DNA of 64,000 bases, taken from the NCBI RefSeq assembly GCF_024171885.1, contig NZ_JAMTCP010000038.1, positions 1-64,000 of the forward strand. Direction: 5' to 3'. The stretch is from Streptoalloteichus tenebrarius (GTDB taxonomy: Bacteria > Actinomycetota > Actinomycetes > Mycobacteriales > Pseudonocardiaceae). A program made the translations under genes and the position numbers. Below are positions 8,671-16,841 of this stretch, piece after piece (position 1 is the first letter of the stretch; each line of letters begins with the position of its first letter). Below the pieces are notes generated by a model. The model ran no database searches. It saw nothing but the letters and a program-made list of their open reading frames with translations, and was not told the DNA's origin.

Positions 8671-9172
8671 CTCTCCCTGTCTGCCAGGGCTCCACGTCGA
8701 ACAGGCCCTCCGTTCGCGCCCGCACGACGAAGAGCTGGTCGAACCCCTCCTCGGGACGTGGGGGAACCAGTCGCTTGAGCGTGGCGAAGAAGCCCACGTC
8801 AGGTACCCGCTCGCGCCCTTCCCTGGCGGCGTTGCGGGCGAGCATCGTCGGCACGTCCGGCGGGAACCAGTACCCGACCACGCGGGCGTGGAAGGACCTC
8901 GCCAACGTGATGATCCGCTGTCGCTCCTCCACCGACGGGTTCGTGTTGTCCACGACGACCGAGGCGCCTCGGGCCAGCGCCGACTCGATCAGCGCGTGCT
9001 GCCGGACCTCCTTGCGCCGGACGTTGCGCATCAGGTCCTTGCTCACGTGCAGATGGGTGTCCGCGAACCGCTGACGGAAGAACGTGCTCTTCCCCGAGGC
9101 CTGGAGCCCGACGAGGACGACGACCTCGGGCCGGTCCTCAGCCCGACTTCCCCCCTGGTCTCTGGCGGTCAC
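8630..9172 (-). CDS. P-loop kinase-like ATP-binding protein
   Basis: A 180-residue protein resembling the bacteriophage T4 polynucleotide-kinase-type P-loop kinases. Walker A is GLQASGKST near residues 22-30, and ASVVVDNTNPSVEERQRII is the family's Walker-B/NTNP region, followed by RNAAREGRERVPD, the lid arginines. The substrate is unknown; relatives phosphorylate nucleic acid ends or small molecules. The GTG at 9172 was chosen because GAGGAG lies five bases upstream. The frame stays open for more than 70 codons upstream and contains protein-like sequence (ARLRGFQHVPWPDAVWM), so an N-terminal extension cannot be excluded. The acidic C-terminal tail is encoded by a low-complexity repeat. Confidence 0.75.
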   Translation of the reverse strand: MTARDQGGSRAEDRPEVVVLVGLQASGKSTFFRQRFADTHLHVSKDLMRNVRRKEVRQHALIESALARGASVVVDNTNPSVEERQRIITLARSFHARVVGYWFPPDVPTMLARNAAREGRERVPDVGFFATLKRLVPPRPEEGFDQLFVVRARTEGLFDVEPWQTGRDPDPDAGQDQDQD

Positions 9173-9398
9173 GGTGGCTCCTCGGGTTTCACGGACGTCG
9201 TACCCGATCTCGCCGCCGGTGGCCGGTGCGACGGGGTTCCAGGGCGGCGGAGCACCGGGGCACAGGTGGATGGGGCGACCGCCGGCCGTGTCCGTGCGGG
9301 CCATCCACACCGCGTCCGGCCACGGTACGTGCTGGAAGCCCCGGAGCCGCGCCCGACTCAACGGAATGCCGCACACCGTCTGGTGGCACGAGGGGTCG

Positions 9399-10013
9399 TC
9401 ATGGGGTGGGGTGGTGGCGGCGGGCGCGGGCGGCGGCGGGGTTGTGGGCCATGAGGAGGAGTTCCTGGTCGGGGGTGGGGTGGCCCTCGGCCATGGCGAT
9501 CTCGGCGCGGACGAGGTCGTCAAGCTCGGCGATGCGGCGGTGGATGGCGTCCAGGTCAGGTGTGTGGTCGGGGTGTTCGCCGCGGCGGGCCCGCGCGAAG
9601 GGGTTGCTGGGCCAGAGGCCACCGCTGAGCCGGCCGTAGCAGCCCAGGGTTAGGAGCGCGAGGCCCGTCGTGAGGCAGAGGCACAGCCGGGGAAGCGGGA
9701 GCGCGACGCGGTGCCAGACCCCGAGGACGAGCAGAGCGCACAGGCAGGCCAGGACTAGGAGAGCGCCCACGAGCGCTTCAACCGTCGAGGCGGTGGCCCC
9801 GCCCAGGGTGCTGGCACCGAGGAGCACAACCCCGAGCAGCACGATCCCGGCCGCCACGGCGGGACTGGGGGAGTGGTGAAACATCCCGTCGTGGTGGGTG
9901 AGGACCAGGCCAGTGCCGCCGAAGCCGACGAGCTTCGCGCCGAACAGCCAGCCTCCGAACCGGTAGACCTTGCTGAGGGGGTGCTCCGGCGGGAGGTAGG
10001 GGGCCATGCGCAT
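9399..10013 (-). CDS. integral membrane protein of unknown function
   Basis: A 204-residue protein with about three or four hydrophobic segments: around residues 27-40, then clearly at about 52-72, 78-103 and 108-128. A cytoplasmic C-terminal tail holds a short helical segment (IHRRIAELDDLVRAEIAMAEG). The N-terminal MRMAPYLPPEHPLSKVYR is characteristic but I cannot name the family. It starts ten bases after the end of ctaD on the same strand and is probably co-transcribed with it. A link to respiratory-chain function is plausible by context only. ATG at 10013 or 10007 could be the start. Confidence 0.65.
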   Translation of the reverse strand: MRMAPYLPPEHPLSKVYRFGGWLFGAKLVGFGGTGLVLTHHDGMFHHSPSPAVAAGIVLLGVVLLGASTLGGATASTVEALVGALLVLACLCALLVLGVWHRVALPLPRLCLCLTTGLALLTLGCYGRLSGGLWPSNPFARARRGEHPDHTPDLDAIHRRIAELDDLVRAEIAMAEGHPTPDQELLLMAHNPAAARARRHHPTP

Positions 10014-10023
10014 CTCGGTGGGC

Positions 10024-11793
10024 CTACCGGTGCATCGGGTCGGGGCCGGCCTCGTCCTCGGGCTCGGCGGCGTGGGCGATCCGCTCGGACGGCGCGGGGG
10101 CGTGCACCGGCTTCCCGGTCAACCCGACGTGCGCCTCCAGCCGCATCCGCTCCGACATGTGCGGGTAGTGCAGCTCGAACGCGGGGCGCTCGGACCGGAT
10201 CTTCGGCAACGCCAGGAAGTTGTGCCGCGGCGGCGGGCACGAGGTGGCCCACTCCAGCGAGTTCCCGAAACCCCACGGGTCGTCCACGTCGACCGGCGTC
10301 CCGTACCGGTAGCTCTTGAAGACGTTCCACAGGAACGGGAGCACGGACAACCCGAGCACGAACGAGCCGATCGTCGAAATGGTGTGCAACAGCGTGAAGC
10401 CGTCGCTGGGCAGGTAGTCCGCGTACCGACGTGGCATCCCCTCGGCCCCGAGCCAGTGCTGGATCAGGAAGGTCCCGTGGAAGCCGAGGAACGTGAGCCA
10501 GAAGTGGAGTTTGCCCAGTGGCTCGTCGAGGAGTCGGCCGGTCATCTTGGGGAACCAGAAGTAGATCCCGCCGAACGTCGCGAACACGATGGTGCCGAAG
10601 AGCACGTAGTGGAAGTGGGCGACCACGAAATAGGTGTCGGTGACGTGGAAGTCGACGGGCGGCGCGGCCAGCAGGATGCCGGAGAGCCCGCCCAGCAGGA
10701 ACGTGAGGAGGAACCCGAGCGCCCACAGCATCGGGGACTCCAACGTGATGGCGCCCTTCCACATGGTGCCGATCCAGTTGAAGAACTTCACGCCCGTGGG
10801 CACCGCGATCAGGAATGTGGTGAGCGCGAAGAAGGGCAGCAGAACGGCTCCGGTCGCGTACATGTGGTGCGCCCAGACGACCACGGACAGCGCCGCGATC
10901 GTGATGGTGGCCAGGACCAGGCCCTTGTAGCCGAAGATGGGCTTGCGGCTGAACACCGGGATGATCTCGGTGATGATCCCGAAGAACGGCAACGCGACGA
11001 TGTAGACCTCGGGGTGCCCGAAGAACCAGAACACGTGCTGCCACAGGATCGACCCGCCGATCGCCGGGTCCAACGCGTGCGCGCCCAGGTGCCGGTCGGC
11101 CAGCAGACCCAGCAGCCCGGCCGTGAAGATGGGGAACGCGATGATCACCAGGATGCTGGTGATGAGGATGTTCCAGGTGAACAGCGGCATCCGGAACATC
11201 GTCATGCCTGGCGCGCGCAGGCAGACCACCGTGGTGATCATGTTGACCGCGCCGAGGATGGTGCCGAGGCCGCTGACGACGAGCCCGGCGTTCCACAGGT
11301 TGCCGCCCGTGCCCGGCGAGTGCTCCGCGTTGGACAGCGGCGTATACGCGAACCACCCGAAGTCGGCCGCTCCGCCGGGAGCGAGGAATCCACTCACCGT
11401 GAGCACTCCACCGAACAGGAACAACCAGTAGGACAACGCGTTGAGGCGCGGGAAGGCGACGTCCGGCGAACCGATCTGCAACGGCAGGATGTAGTTGGCG
11501 AACCCGAACACGATCGGCGTCGCGTAGAGCAACAGCATGACCGTGCCGTGCATCGTGAAGAGCTGGTTGAACTGCTCGTTGGACAGGAACTGGAGCCCCG
11601 GCCGCGCGACCTCGGCCCGGATGAACAACGCCATCACACCGCCGAGCAGGAAGAACGCGAAGGCGGTGATGATGTAGAGGATGCCGATGGCCTTGTGGTC
11701 CGTCGTCTTCAGGAACGACACCAGCCGGGAGCCCTTGCCCCATGACCCGCTGCGGTAGCTGAGCGAGATCGGTGTGCGCGCCACAGTCGTCAC
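10024..11793 (-). CDS. ctaD: cytochrome c oxidase subunit I (aa3 type)
   Basis: A 589-residue, twelve-helix haem-copper oxidase catalytic subunit of the cytoplasmic membrane. TMHGTVML carries a low-spin haem a ligand, [15 protein letters not shown] carries a CuB histidine and the cross-linked Tyr region, WAHHMY carries the other two CuB histidines, and HFHYVLFG carries the haem ligands of helix X. Length is typical for actinobacterial CtaD. The GTG at 11793 has GGAGG six bases upstream. No other oxidase subunit gene is adjacent, so this is likely an extra, stand-alone copy placed among stress genes rather than the main respiratory operon. A shift to low oxygen would be a fitting occasion for its use, but this is inference. 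Confidence 0.95.
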   Translation of the reverse strand: MTTVARTPISLSYRSGSWGKGSRLVSFLKTTDHKAIGILYIITAFAFFLLGGVMALFIRAEVARPGLQFLSNEQFNQLFTMHGTVMLLLYATPIVFGFANYILPLQIGSPDVAFPRLNALSYWLFLFGGVLTVSGFLAPGGAADFGWFAYTPLSNAEHSPGTGGNLWNAGLVVSGLGTILGAVNMITTVVCLRAPGMTMFRMPLFTWNILITSILVIIAFPIFTAGLLGLLADRHLGAHALDPAIGGSILWQHVFWFFGHPEVYIVALPFFGIITEIIPVFSRKPIFGYKGLVLATITIAALSVVVWAHHMYATGAVLLPFFALTTFLIAVPTGVKFFNWIGTMWKGAITLESPMLWALGFLLTFLLGGLSGILLAAPPVDFHVTDTYFVVAHFHYVLFGTIVFATFGGIYFWFPKMTGRLLDEPLGKLHFWLTFLGFHGTFLIQHWLGAEGMPRRYADYLPSDGFTLLHTISTIGSFVLGLSVLPFLWNVFKSYRYGTPVDVDDPWGFGNSLEWATSCPPPRHNFLALPKIRSERPAFELHYPHMSERMRLEAHVGLTGKPVHAPAPSERIAHAAEPEDEAGPDPMHR

Positions 11794-12119
11794 CGAGCAC
11801 CTCCACGGTCACCACGCTTGCCGACAGCGCACCCTGACTACCCCACGACCGCATCCCGAACGTCCGCCTTCACCGCATCCGGTGGGTGAGGATTCCGCGT
11901 TCTCCCGGGGGCGCGCCGAGCGGATTCTCACCACCCGTGACCAATGGACCTGATCGGCTTTGACGCAGCAGGGGGAAACACGACGAGAAGGGGAGATTCG
12001 ACGCGCACGGGCCGCCCGAGCCGGCCGGCGTCAGCGTTTCAGCTCTCCCGGACGGGGGAACTTTACCCTCCCAACCGTGTGAGACACGGTGCACGGCCGG
12101 CGCGTGGCAGGAGGACCAG
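11794..12119. other. divergent promoter region ctaD / iron-permease-like gene
   Basis: A 326-bp gap with no gene. It contains an imperfect inverted repeat (GTGAGGATTCCG at about 11886 and CGGATTCTCAC at about 11920). At 12056-12068, 52 bases before the rightward ATG, lies GGGAACTTTACCC, which weakly resembles the DosR-type boxes found elsewhere in the island. Confidence 0.4.
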
Positions 12120-12542
12120 ATGAGTCAACGCGACCACGGAAACGGGTCGAACGGGGCGAAGATGCCCTCCGACGTGGGTTCCCACCTGTCGCTGTTCGAC
12201 CGGTTCGCCACCATCGCCAACGCGTTCGTCTCCCGGGCGTGGTTCTTCGTCCTGTGCCTGCTCATGGTGTTGCTCTGGGCGCCGTCCTACTTCCTCATCG
12301 GTGACGTCGACACGTGGCAGCTCATCATCAACACCGTCACCACCATCGTCACGTTCCTGCTGGTCGCCCTGTTGCAGAACACCCAGAAGCGGGGCGAGGA
12401 CGCGTCTCAGCAGAAGCTGAACGCCATCGCGGACGCGCTCGCCGACCTGATGGGCGAGCTGGCCCGCGACCACCCCTCCCTGCGCCGCGACTGCCGGGAG
12501 CTGCGCGACGCGGTCGGACTGGAGGACCGGGAGGGCGCATAG
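12120..12542 (+). CDS. low-affinity iron permease family membrane protein
   Basis: A 140-residue protein with two hydrophobic segments (about 42-62 and 68-88). Between and after them lie WQLIINTVTTIVTFLLVALLQNTQKR and then QQKLNAIADALADLM, the signature of the bacterial low-affinity iron permease family. The family name derives from yeast Fet4; transport by the short bacterial members has not been firmly shown. The N-terminal 30 residues are cytoplasmic and polar. GGAGG precedes the ATG by six bases. It is separate from the DoxX gene by 89 bp on the same strand. Confidence 0.85.
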   Translation: MSQRDHGNGSNGAKMPSDVGSHLSLFDRFATIANAFVSRAWFFVLCLLMVLLWAPSYFLIGDVDTWQLIINTVTTIVTFLLVALLQNTQKRGEDASQQKLNAIADALADLMGELARDHPSLRRDCRELRDAVGLEDREGA

Positions 12543-12631
12543 CGGCAGAGCCTGGCCGACACCGCACGTCGCGCGCGGGATGGGACGGCGCGTCACCCTG
12601 GTGGGGTCGATCCGACTCCCGGGAGGCCACG

Positions 12632-13045
12632 ATGGACGTGGTGGCGCTGATCGGACGCGTGCTGTTCGTCCTGCTGTTCCTCGGCTCCGCCCTCAACCAC
12701 CTGACCCACACCTCCGCCATGACCGCGTACACCGAGTCGAAGGGCGTGCGCCCGGCCCGCGCCAGCGTGCTCGGCAGCGGTGTCTGGATGGCGGTGGCCG
12801 CGGTGCTGGTCCTGCTCGGTCTGTGGGGCGACCTCGGCGCGTTGATGCTGGTCGTGTTCCTGCTCCCGAGCGCGTTCCTGATGCACGCGTTCTGGCGTGA
12901 GCGGGACGGCCAGACGCGGTCGATGGAGCAGACCCAGTTCCTCAAGGACCTCGCGCTGGCCGGCGCCGCTCTGCTGGTCTTCGTGCTGTTCCGCTCCGGT
13001 GAGATGGGGCTGACCGCCACGTCGCCCCTCTTCGGCACGAACTGA
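12632..13045 (+). CDS. DoxX family membrane protein
   Basis: A 137-residue protein with four hydrophobic segments and the DoxX features: an N-terminal R.LFVLLFLGSALNHL, an AMTAYTESKGV loop and MHAFWR near the third helix. DoxX proteins are membrane proteins linked to quinone or thiosulfate oxidation, and in mycobacteria to an oxidative-stress membrane complex. GGGAGG lies six bases before the ATG. It lies in the stress island, consistent with a redox role, but no partner of the mycobacterial SodA-SseA complex is nearby. Confidence 0.85.
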   Translation: MDVVALIGRVLFVLLFLGSALNHLTHTSAMTAYTESKGVRPARASVLGSGVWMAVAAVLVLLGLWGDLGALMLVVFLLPSAFLMHAFWRERDGQTRSMEQTQFLKDLALAGAALLVFVLFRSGEMGLTATSPLFGTN

Positions 13046-13060
13046 CCCGGAACCGGACGC

Positions 13061-13074
13061 GGGACCTTCGGCCC
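13061..13074 (+). promoter_or_regulatory. DosR-like box GGGACCTTCGGCCC
   Basis: It matches the DosR palindrome GGGACTTTAGTCCC at 11 of 14 positions and lies 124 bp before the PEP-synthase-like gene. A related word, GGACCTTCACCGCTCC, follows at 13085. A very similar box occurs at 15610, before the Acg-like gene. DosR binding is inferred only from the motif and from the gene content. Confidence 0.45.
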
Positions 13075-13197
13075 GGACGGCGACGGACCTTCACCGCTCC
13101 CCGCGCACGGCGCTGCTTCCTAACGTCACTGATGTTTCGCCCCGCCACGGGGAAACCCGACGGGCGTGACGGAACCGATGGCAGGGGAGGAAACCCG

Positions 13198-13869
13198 ATG
13201 AGCTACGTGCGCTGGTTGGACCAACTCGACGGGACCGATGTGGGGATCGCGGGCGGACGAGGCGCGTGCCTGGGCGAGCTGGTGGCGACGGGCTGGCCGG
13301 TGCCGGCCGGGTTCGTCGTCACCACGGAGTCCTACCTGCGGTCGCTCGCCGACTCCGGGAGCAGGGAGGAGCTGCGGCAGACGTGGCGCGCGGCCACGGC
13401 GGTCGTGGGCCAACCGGACCAACTGGCGGAGCAGTGCCGCCAACTCGTGTCGATCGTGCGCACGGCGGGCATGTCCGGCCCGGTGCGGCAGGCGGTGCTG
13501 GACGCCTACCACCACCTGGGTGAGAACGCGTGGGTGATCGTGGGTTCCTCCGTGGTGGCGGGGGACGGCGGTCAGGTCGTCGCCGAGGTCGGGGACGACC
13601 CCGTGGCCGAGGTTCGCGGGGACGAGGCGTTACTCCGCGCGGTGCGCGACCGGTGGGCCGCGCTGTTCCGGCCCGAGGCTGTCGCGCGCCGCGTGCGGAG
13701 CGGTCGCAGGGACGAACCGCTGGTCGCCGTGATCGTGCAGCGCGGCGCGGGCCGGCCCACGAGGGAGACCGAGAACGGCACCGCCGGCTCCGCTGGCACC
13801 GCTGGCGGACGGGCCGCCCTCGTGTCGGTGGACCTCGAAGGCGTGGTGATCGAGGGACGCAGGGGCTGA
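13198..13869 (+). CDS. PEP-synthase/PPDK N-terminal domain protein (stand-alone)
   Basis: A 223-residue protein matching only the start of the ATP-binding half of phosphoenolpyruvate synthase/pyruvate phosphate dikinase. VGIAGGRGACLGELVATGWPVPAGFVVTT corresponds to the family's VGGKGANLGEL..G.PVPPGFVVT, WVIVGSSVV to the VRSS region, and LVAVIVQRG to the strand after it. The usual Lys of GGKGA is Arg here, and there is no phosphohistidine or PEP-binding domain, so it cannot perform the full reaction. Similar truncated PEP-synthase-like genes appear in actinobacterial dormancy clusters. The ATG at 13198 has GGGAGG seven bases upstream. A DosR-like box lies upstream. The C-terminus is Gly/Thr/Glu-rich. 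Confidence 0.65.
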   Translation: MSYVRWLDQLDGTDVGIAGGRGACLGELVATGWPVPAGFVVTTESYLRSLADSGSREELRQTWRAATAVVGQPDQLAEQCRQLVSIVRTAGMSGPVRQAVLDAYHHLGENAWVIVGSSVVAGDGGQVVAEVGDDPVAEVRGDEALLRAVRDRWAALFRPEAVARRVRSGRRDEPLVAVIVQRGAGRPTRETENGTAGSAGTAGGRAALVSVDLEGVVIEGRRG

Positions 13870-13941
13870 CCTGCCACGCCGGTTCCCCGAGTGGCGGCGA
13901 CGCGGTCGCCCCGCACCCGCGGGGCCGGCGCGCACCGCCCG

Positions 13942-14496
13942 TCACCGCGTCGGGACCACCGCGGGCAGGTCGTTCGGCGACGCCGCGGCGGAGGCGTCCG
14001 CGCTCGGGCGGGCGCGGTCGGTGGGAGCCGGGGGCGAACTCGACGTCGACGGCGGAACGGTGACCGTGACGGTGACGGTCTGGGGCGGCGGGGTGACGGT
14101 CACGGTCGAGACGAGGACGGTCACCGCCGGCACGTCCACTCCCGCGCGGAACTGGGCGTCGGCCCTGCCCTGCGCCATGGCGTCGAGGCGCCCCTGGGCG
14201 TCCGCGTCGACCCGTCCCCGGGCGTTGGCGTCGAGCTGGGCCGACGGCCCGCCGGTGATGGTGACCCCGGCCTGCGGGGTGCCCCCGATGTTGGCGTTGA
14301 CCGTGGGGTTGCCGTCGACGCGCAGCGTGGGGTGGGGCAGTTTCAGGGGCGGCGCGTCGACGTGGATCTTCGGCTCGGCCTCGACACGGCCGGAGAACTC
14401 GTGCCGCACGGTGACGGTCGGGTGGGACGAGGCGACCAGCGCCGCCGCGGCGACGCCGACCACCCCGAGGGCGACCAGCCGGCTCGTGGTGTTCAT
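13942..14496 (-). CDS. secreted low-complexity protein
   Basis: A 184-residue protein with a signal-peptide-like N-terminus (MNTTSRLVALGVVGVAAAALVASS). After it come beta-rich repeats such as VDADAQGRLDAMAQGRADAQ, a TVTVTPPPQTVTVTVTV stretch and a Ser/Pro/Ala-rich tail. No known domain is recognised. The Thr-Val repeats and Pro-rich tail suggest an exported or cell-wall-associated protein. GGGGGAA lies four bases before the ATG at 14496, which is preferred over the upstream ATG at 14523. It converges on the PEP-synthase-like gene and follows the Usp gene on the same strand after a 421-bp gap. Confidence 0.6.
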   Translation of the reverse strand: MNTTSRLVALGVVGVAAAALVASSHPTVTVRHEFSGRVEAEPKIHVDAPPLKLPHPTLRVDGNPTVNANIGGTPQAGVTITGGPSAQLDANARGRVDADAQGRLDAMAQGRADAQFRAGVDVPAVTVLVSTVTVTPPPQTVTVTVTVPPSTSSSPPAPTDRARPSADASAAASPNDLPAVVPTR

Positions 14497-14917
14497 GGTT
14501 TCCCCCAAGGTCGATGATGACACGGGCGAGACCGGCGGCGGCCGGCGCCCGTGACTACTTGATCATGTCAGCGGGCGCCGACAGAACGCACCCGAAATCA
14601 CCGGCGTGGCGTCGATCTGTCATCAGGGACACGAGAAGAACGCGCTCGGGCGGACACGTGGCACCTGGCGCGGGACGTTCTCCGTCCACTGTGGTCTGGC
14701 TGCGCGGCGACGCCTGAAAGAAGCCGAGAACGGTCCTGTTCCTTCTCGGTCAGGAAAGGGACAGAGATCTCGACTGCCCGACCAGAGGACGACAAACGGT
14801 TTTCATCTCTCGTCGGGGACGGTTCCGTCAATCGGGACGACAGACGCGGCCGAGAACCGCCAACCCACGATCGACGATCAACAACCGGCACCCGGCGGCT
14901 GCGGCCTCGCGTCCGGC
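14497..14917. other. 421-bp intergenic region
   Basis: No gene is supported. It contains several GGGAC words (14673, 14760, 14817, 14837) and a CCGAGAA/TTCTCGG hairpin at about 14722-14747. It presumably holds the promoter of the secreted-protein gene. Confidence 0.4.
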
Positions 14918-15415
14918 TCACTCCCGCCTGTCCGTGTTCGCCGTGTCGGGCGGGCGCAGCCGGCCGGCCGCCGTCGGGGTGACCACGACGACCGGGCACG
15001 GGGCGTGGTGGACGCAGTACCCGCTCGTCGACCCGAGGAGGGCGGCCATCATGCGACCGTGGCCGTGACTGCCGACCACCAGCAGCGTCGCGTCCTCCGC
15101 GGCCGCGCACAGCACCGGCCCCGACTCGCCGTACGCCACGACCTGGTCGACCGCGACCCGGGTGGAAGGGGTCCTCGCCTCGTTGACGGCCTCCGCCACC
15201 AGCGCCCGGTGCTGGTCCATGAGGGCGTCCGCGCCGGCGAGGTCGGAGACCGGCAGCGGCACCGACGACGGCAGCACCGGCGAGACCGGGCAGACCGAGA
15301 CGGCGCGCACCCTGGCGCCCACCTCCTCCGCGTACTCCAGCGCCCAGCGCAGGGCCGCGACACCGCGCGGGGAGCCGTCGACCCCCACGACCACGATCCT
15401 CTCCCGTGTCGTCAT
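14918..15415 (-). CDS. universal stress protein (single UspA domain)
   Basis: A 165-residue UspA-fold protein. IVVVGVDGSPRGVAAL is the first strand and ATP-phosphate loop, LLVVGSHGHGRMMAALLGSTSGYCVHHAPCPVVVV contains the G-x2-G-x9-GS ATP-binding motif, so an ATP-binding (Rv2623-like) type is likely. Such proteins accumulate under hypoxia or growth arrest and influence dormancy. The ATG at 15415 has GGAAGGGAG upstream. It is divergent from the Acg-like nitroreductase across about 300 bp that contain a DosR-like box, an arrangement well known in mycobacterial DosR regulons. Confidence 0.88.
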   Translation of the reverse strand: MTTRERIVVVGVDGSPRGVAALRWALEYAEEVGARVRAVSVCPVSPVLPSSVPLPVSDLAGADALMDQHRALVAEAVNEARTPSTRVAVDQVVAYGESGPVLCAAAEDATLLVVGSHGHGRMMAALLGSTSGYCVHHAPCPVVVVTPTAAGRLRPPDTANTDRRE

Positions 15416-15609
15416 CGCGGGCTCCCTTCCCTCGGCGCGCTCCGACCGTCCGACAGTCCCTGCTCCCGACACCAGGGTGACCGGGCGGGGCCGGGTCGGA
15501 CAGGGGAGGAGGTCCCGCACGACACCCCTGGAGGACGACGACGCGTCGCGCCCCGACCGTCCTCACCGGAGGCGGTCGGCGACGAGGTGCGGCAAGACCC
15601 GGCCGAGTC

Positions 15610-15623
15610 GGGACCTTCGCCCA
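15610..15623 (+). promoter_or_regulatory. DosR-like box GGGACCTTCGCCCA between usp and Acg-like genes
   Basis: It shares GGGACCTTCG with the box at 13061 and matches the DosR palindrome GGGACTTTAGTCCC at most positions of its left half and at the CC of its right half. It lies 89 bp before the Acg-like gene and about 195 bp from the divergent usp gene, so it could serve one or both. Confidence 0.45.
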
Positions 15624-15711
15624 TGGGCGGGCACTCCCCGGATGGACCAGGGTGGACCCAGCGACCGGGCGAGGGACCCGGACCCGATCACCACCCGGAG
15701 GGGGGTACGCC

Positions 15712-16713
15712 GTGAACGCGGTTCCCGAGGCCCTGGGTCTGCGGCCGGACCAGGTCGAGGCGGTGCTCGCGGCCGCGGGGGCGGCCCCCTCCGTGCATAA
15801 CACCCAGCCCTGGCGGTTCCGGGTGACCTCGGAGGGCATCGAGCTGCACGCCGACCCGACGCGTCGGCTGCCGGTGGTGGACCCGGAGGAGCGGGAGCTG
15901 CACCTGTCGTGTGGCGCGGCGCTGTTCAATCTGCGGGTCGCGTTGGAGTCCTTCGGCGTGCGCCCCCTGGTCAGCGTCGTCCCGGACCCGGCGCGCCCAG
16001 AGTTGGTGGCCGTGGTGCGCCGGGGAGGTCTCGCCCGGCCGGACCAGCAGCGGGACGCGCTGGTGCGGGCGGTGCCGCTGCGTCGGACCAACCGGCTGCC
16101 GTTTCGGGATGAGCCCGTCCCCGCTGGTCATCGTCAGGCGTTGGTCCGGGCCGCGCAGGCGGAGCGGGCCTGGCTGCACGTGGTCGAGGACCGCACCGAG
16201 CGCGCCCGGCTGCGGACGATGGCCGCGCGGGGCCACGAGACGTTGTGGGCGGACCCCGCGTACCGGGCCGAGCTGACGCGTTGGACCGGAGGCGAGTCGG
16301 GCCGGACGGACGGTGTTCCCGCGTCGGCTGGCGGGCCTCGGGCCGAGCCGCAGGACGAGTGGGTGTTGCGGGACTTCACCGGGGGGCACGCCCGACCACG
16401 CGCGGCGGGCAAGGACTTCGAGGCTGACCCGCTGCTGGTGGTGCTCTGCACGTTCTATGAGGGGCGGTTGGCCGAGGTGCAGGCGGGTCAGGCGATGGAG
16501 CGCGTGCTGTTGACCGCCACCTCGCTGGGCCTGTCGGCGTCGTTCCTGTCCCAGGTGGTGGAGGTGCGACCGGTGCGCGAGGAACTGCGACGCCTGCTCG
16601 GAGGAGGCTTGGAGCCCCAGATGCTGTTGCGGATCGGATTCGGCTCCCCGGTCCCGGCGGTGCCACGACGCCCGGTGGCCGACCTGCTGGTGCAGGACAG
16701 CAAGGTCGGTTGA
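15712..16713 (+). CDS. Acg-type nitroreductase family protein
   Basis: A 333-residue protein of the Acg (Rv2032) branch of the flavin nitroreductase fold. APSVHNTQPWRFRV is the conserved FMN-contact motif at the N-terminus, ELHLSCGAALFNLRVAL is a typical second motif, and LLTATSLGLSASFLSQ..E and LRIGFGSPVPAVPRRPV close the fold. Acg proteins are induced in dormancy by DosR and have lost part of the flavin site; they may sequester FMN rather than reduce nitro groups. The GTG at 15712 has GGAGG nine bases upstream. A strong terminator follows. Context with usp and CBS-BON genes supports the dormancy assignment. Confidence 0.88.
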   Translation: MNAVPEALGLRPDQVEAVLAAAGAAPSVHNTQPWRFRVTSEGIELHADPTRRLPVVDPEERELHLSCGAALFNLRVALESFGVRPLVSVVPDPARPELVAVVRRGGLARPDQQRDALVRAVPLRRTNRLPFRDEPVPAGHRQALVRAAQAERAWLHVVEDRTERARLRTMAARGHETLWADPAYRAELTRWTGGESGRTDGVPASAGGPRAEPQDEWVLRDFTGGHARPRAAGKDFEADPLLVVLCTFYEGRLAEVQAGQAMERVLLTATSLGLSASFLSQVVEVRPVREELRRLLGGGLEPQMLLRIGFGSPVPAVPRRPVADLLVQDSKVG

Positions 16714-16723
16714 ACCGGTTCCC

Positions 16724-16757
16724 GGGCGGGAGCGGTGCCCCCCGGCCGCTCCCGCCC
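16724..16757. terminator. hairpin terminator after the Acg-like gene
   Basis: A perfect 12-bp stem (GGGCGGGAGCGG) with a ten-base C-rich loop starts ten bases after the stop codon. There is no T-tract, which is common in high-GC actinobacteria. Confidence 0.65.
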
Positions 16758-16793
16758 ACCACGCGTCAAGACGCGCCGAGGCGCGCCCAGAAT

Positions 16794-16827
16794 GTCCACA
16801 AAGGACCGACATTCGTCCGCAGAGGAC
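16794..16827. promoter_or_regulatory. paired GTCC-N5-GGAC sites before the CBS-BON gene
   Basis: GTCCACAAAGGAC (16794-16806) and GTCCGCAGAGGAC (16815-16827) are two near-identical palindromes whose starts are 21 bp apart, about two helical turns. The second ends 14 bases before the ATG, overlapping the ribosome-binding region. The half-sites resemble those of the DosR box, in the opposite arrangement. They could be an operator, but no regulator is assigned. Confidence 0.35.
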
Positions 16828-16841
16828 GATGAGAAGGAAGC

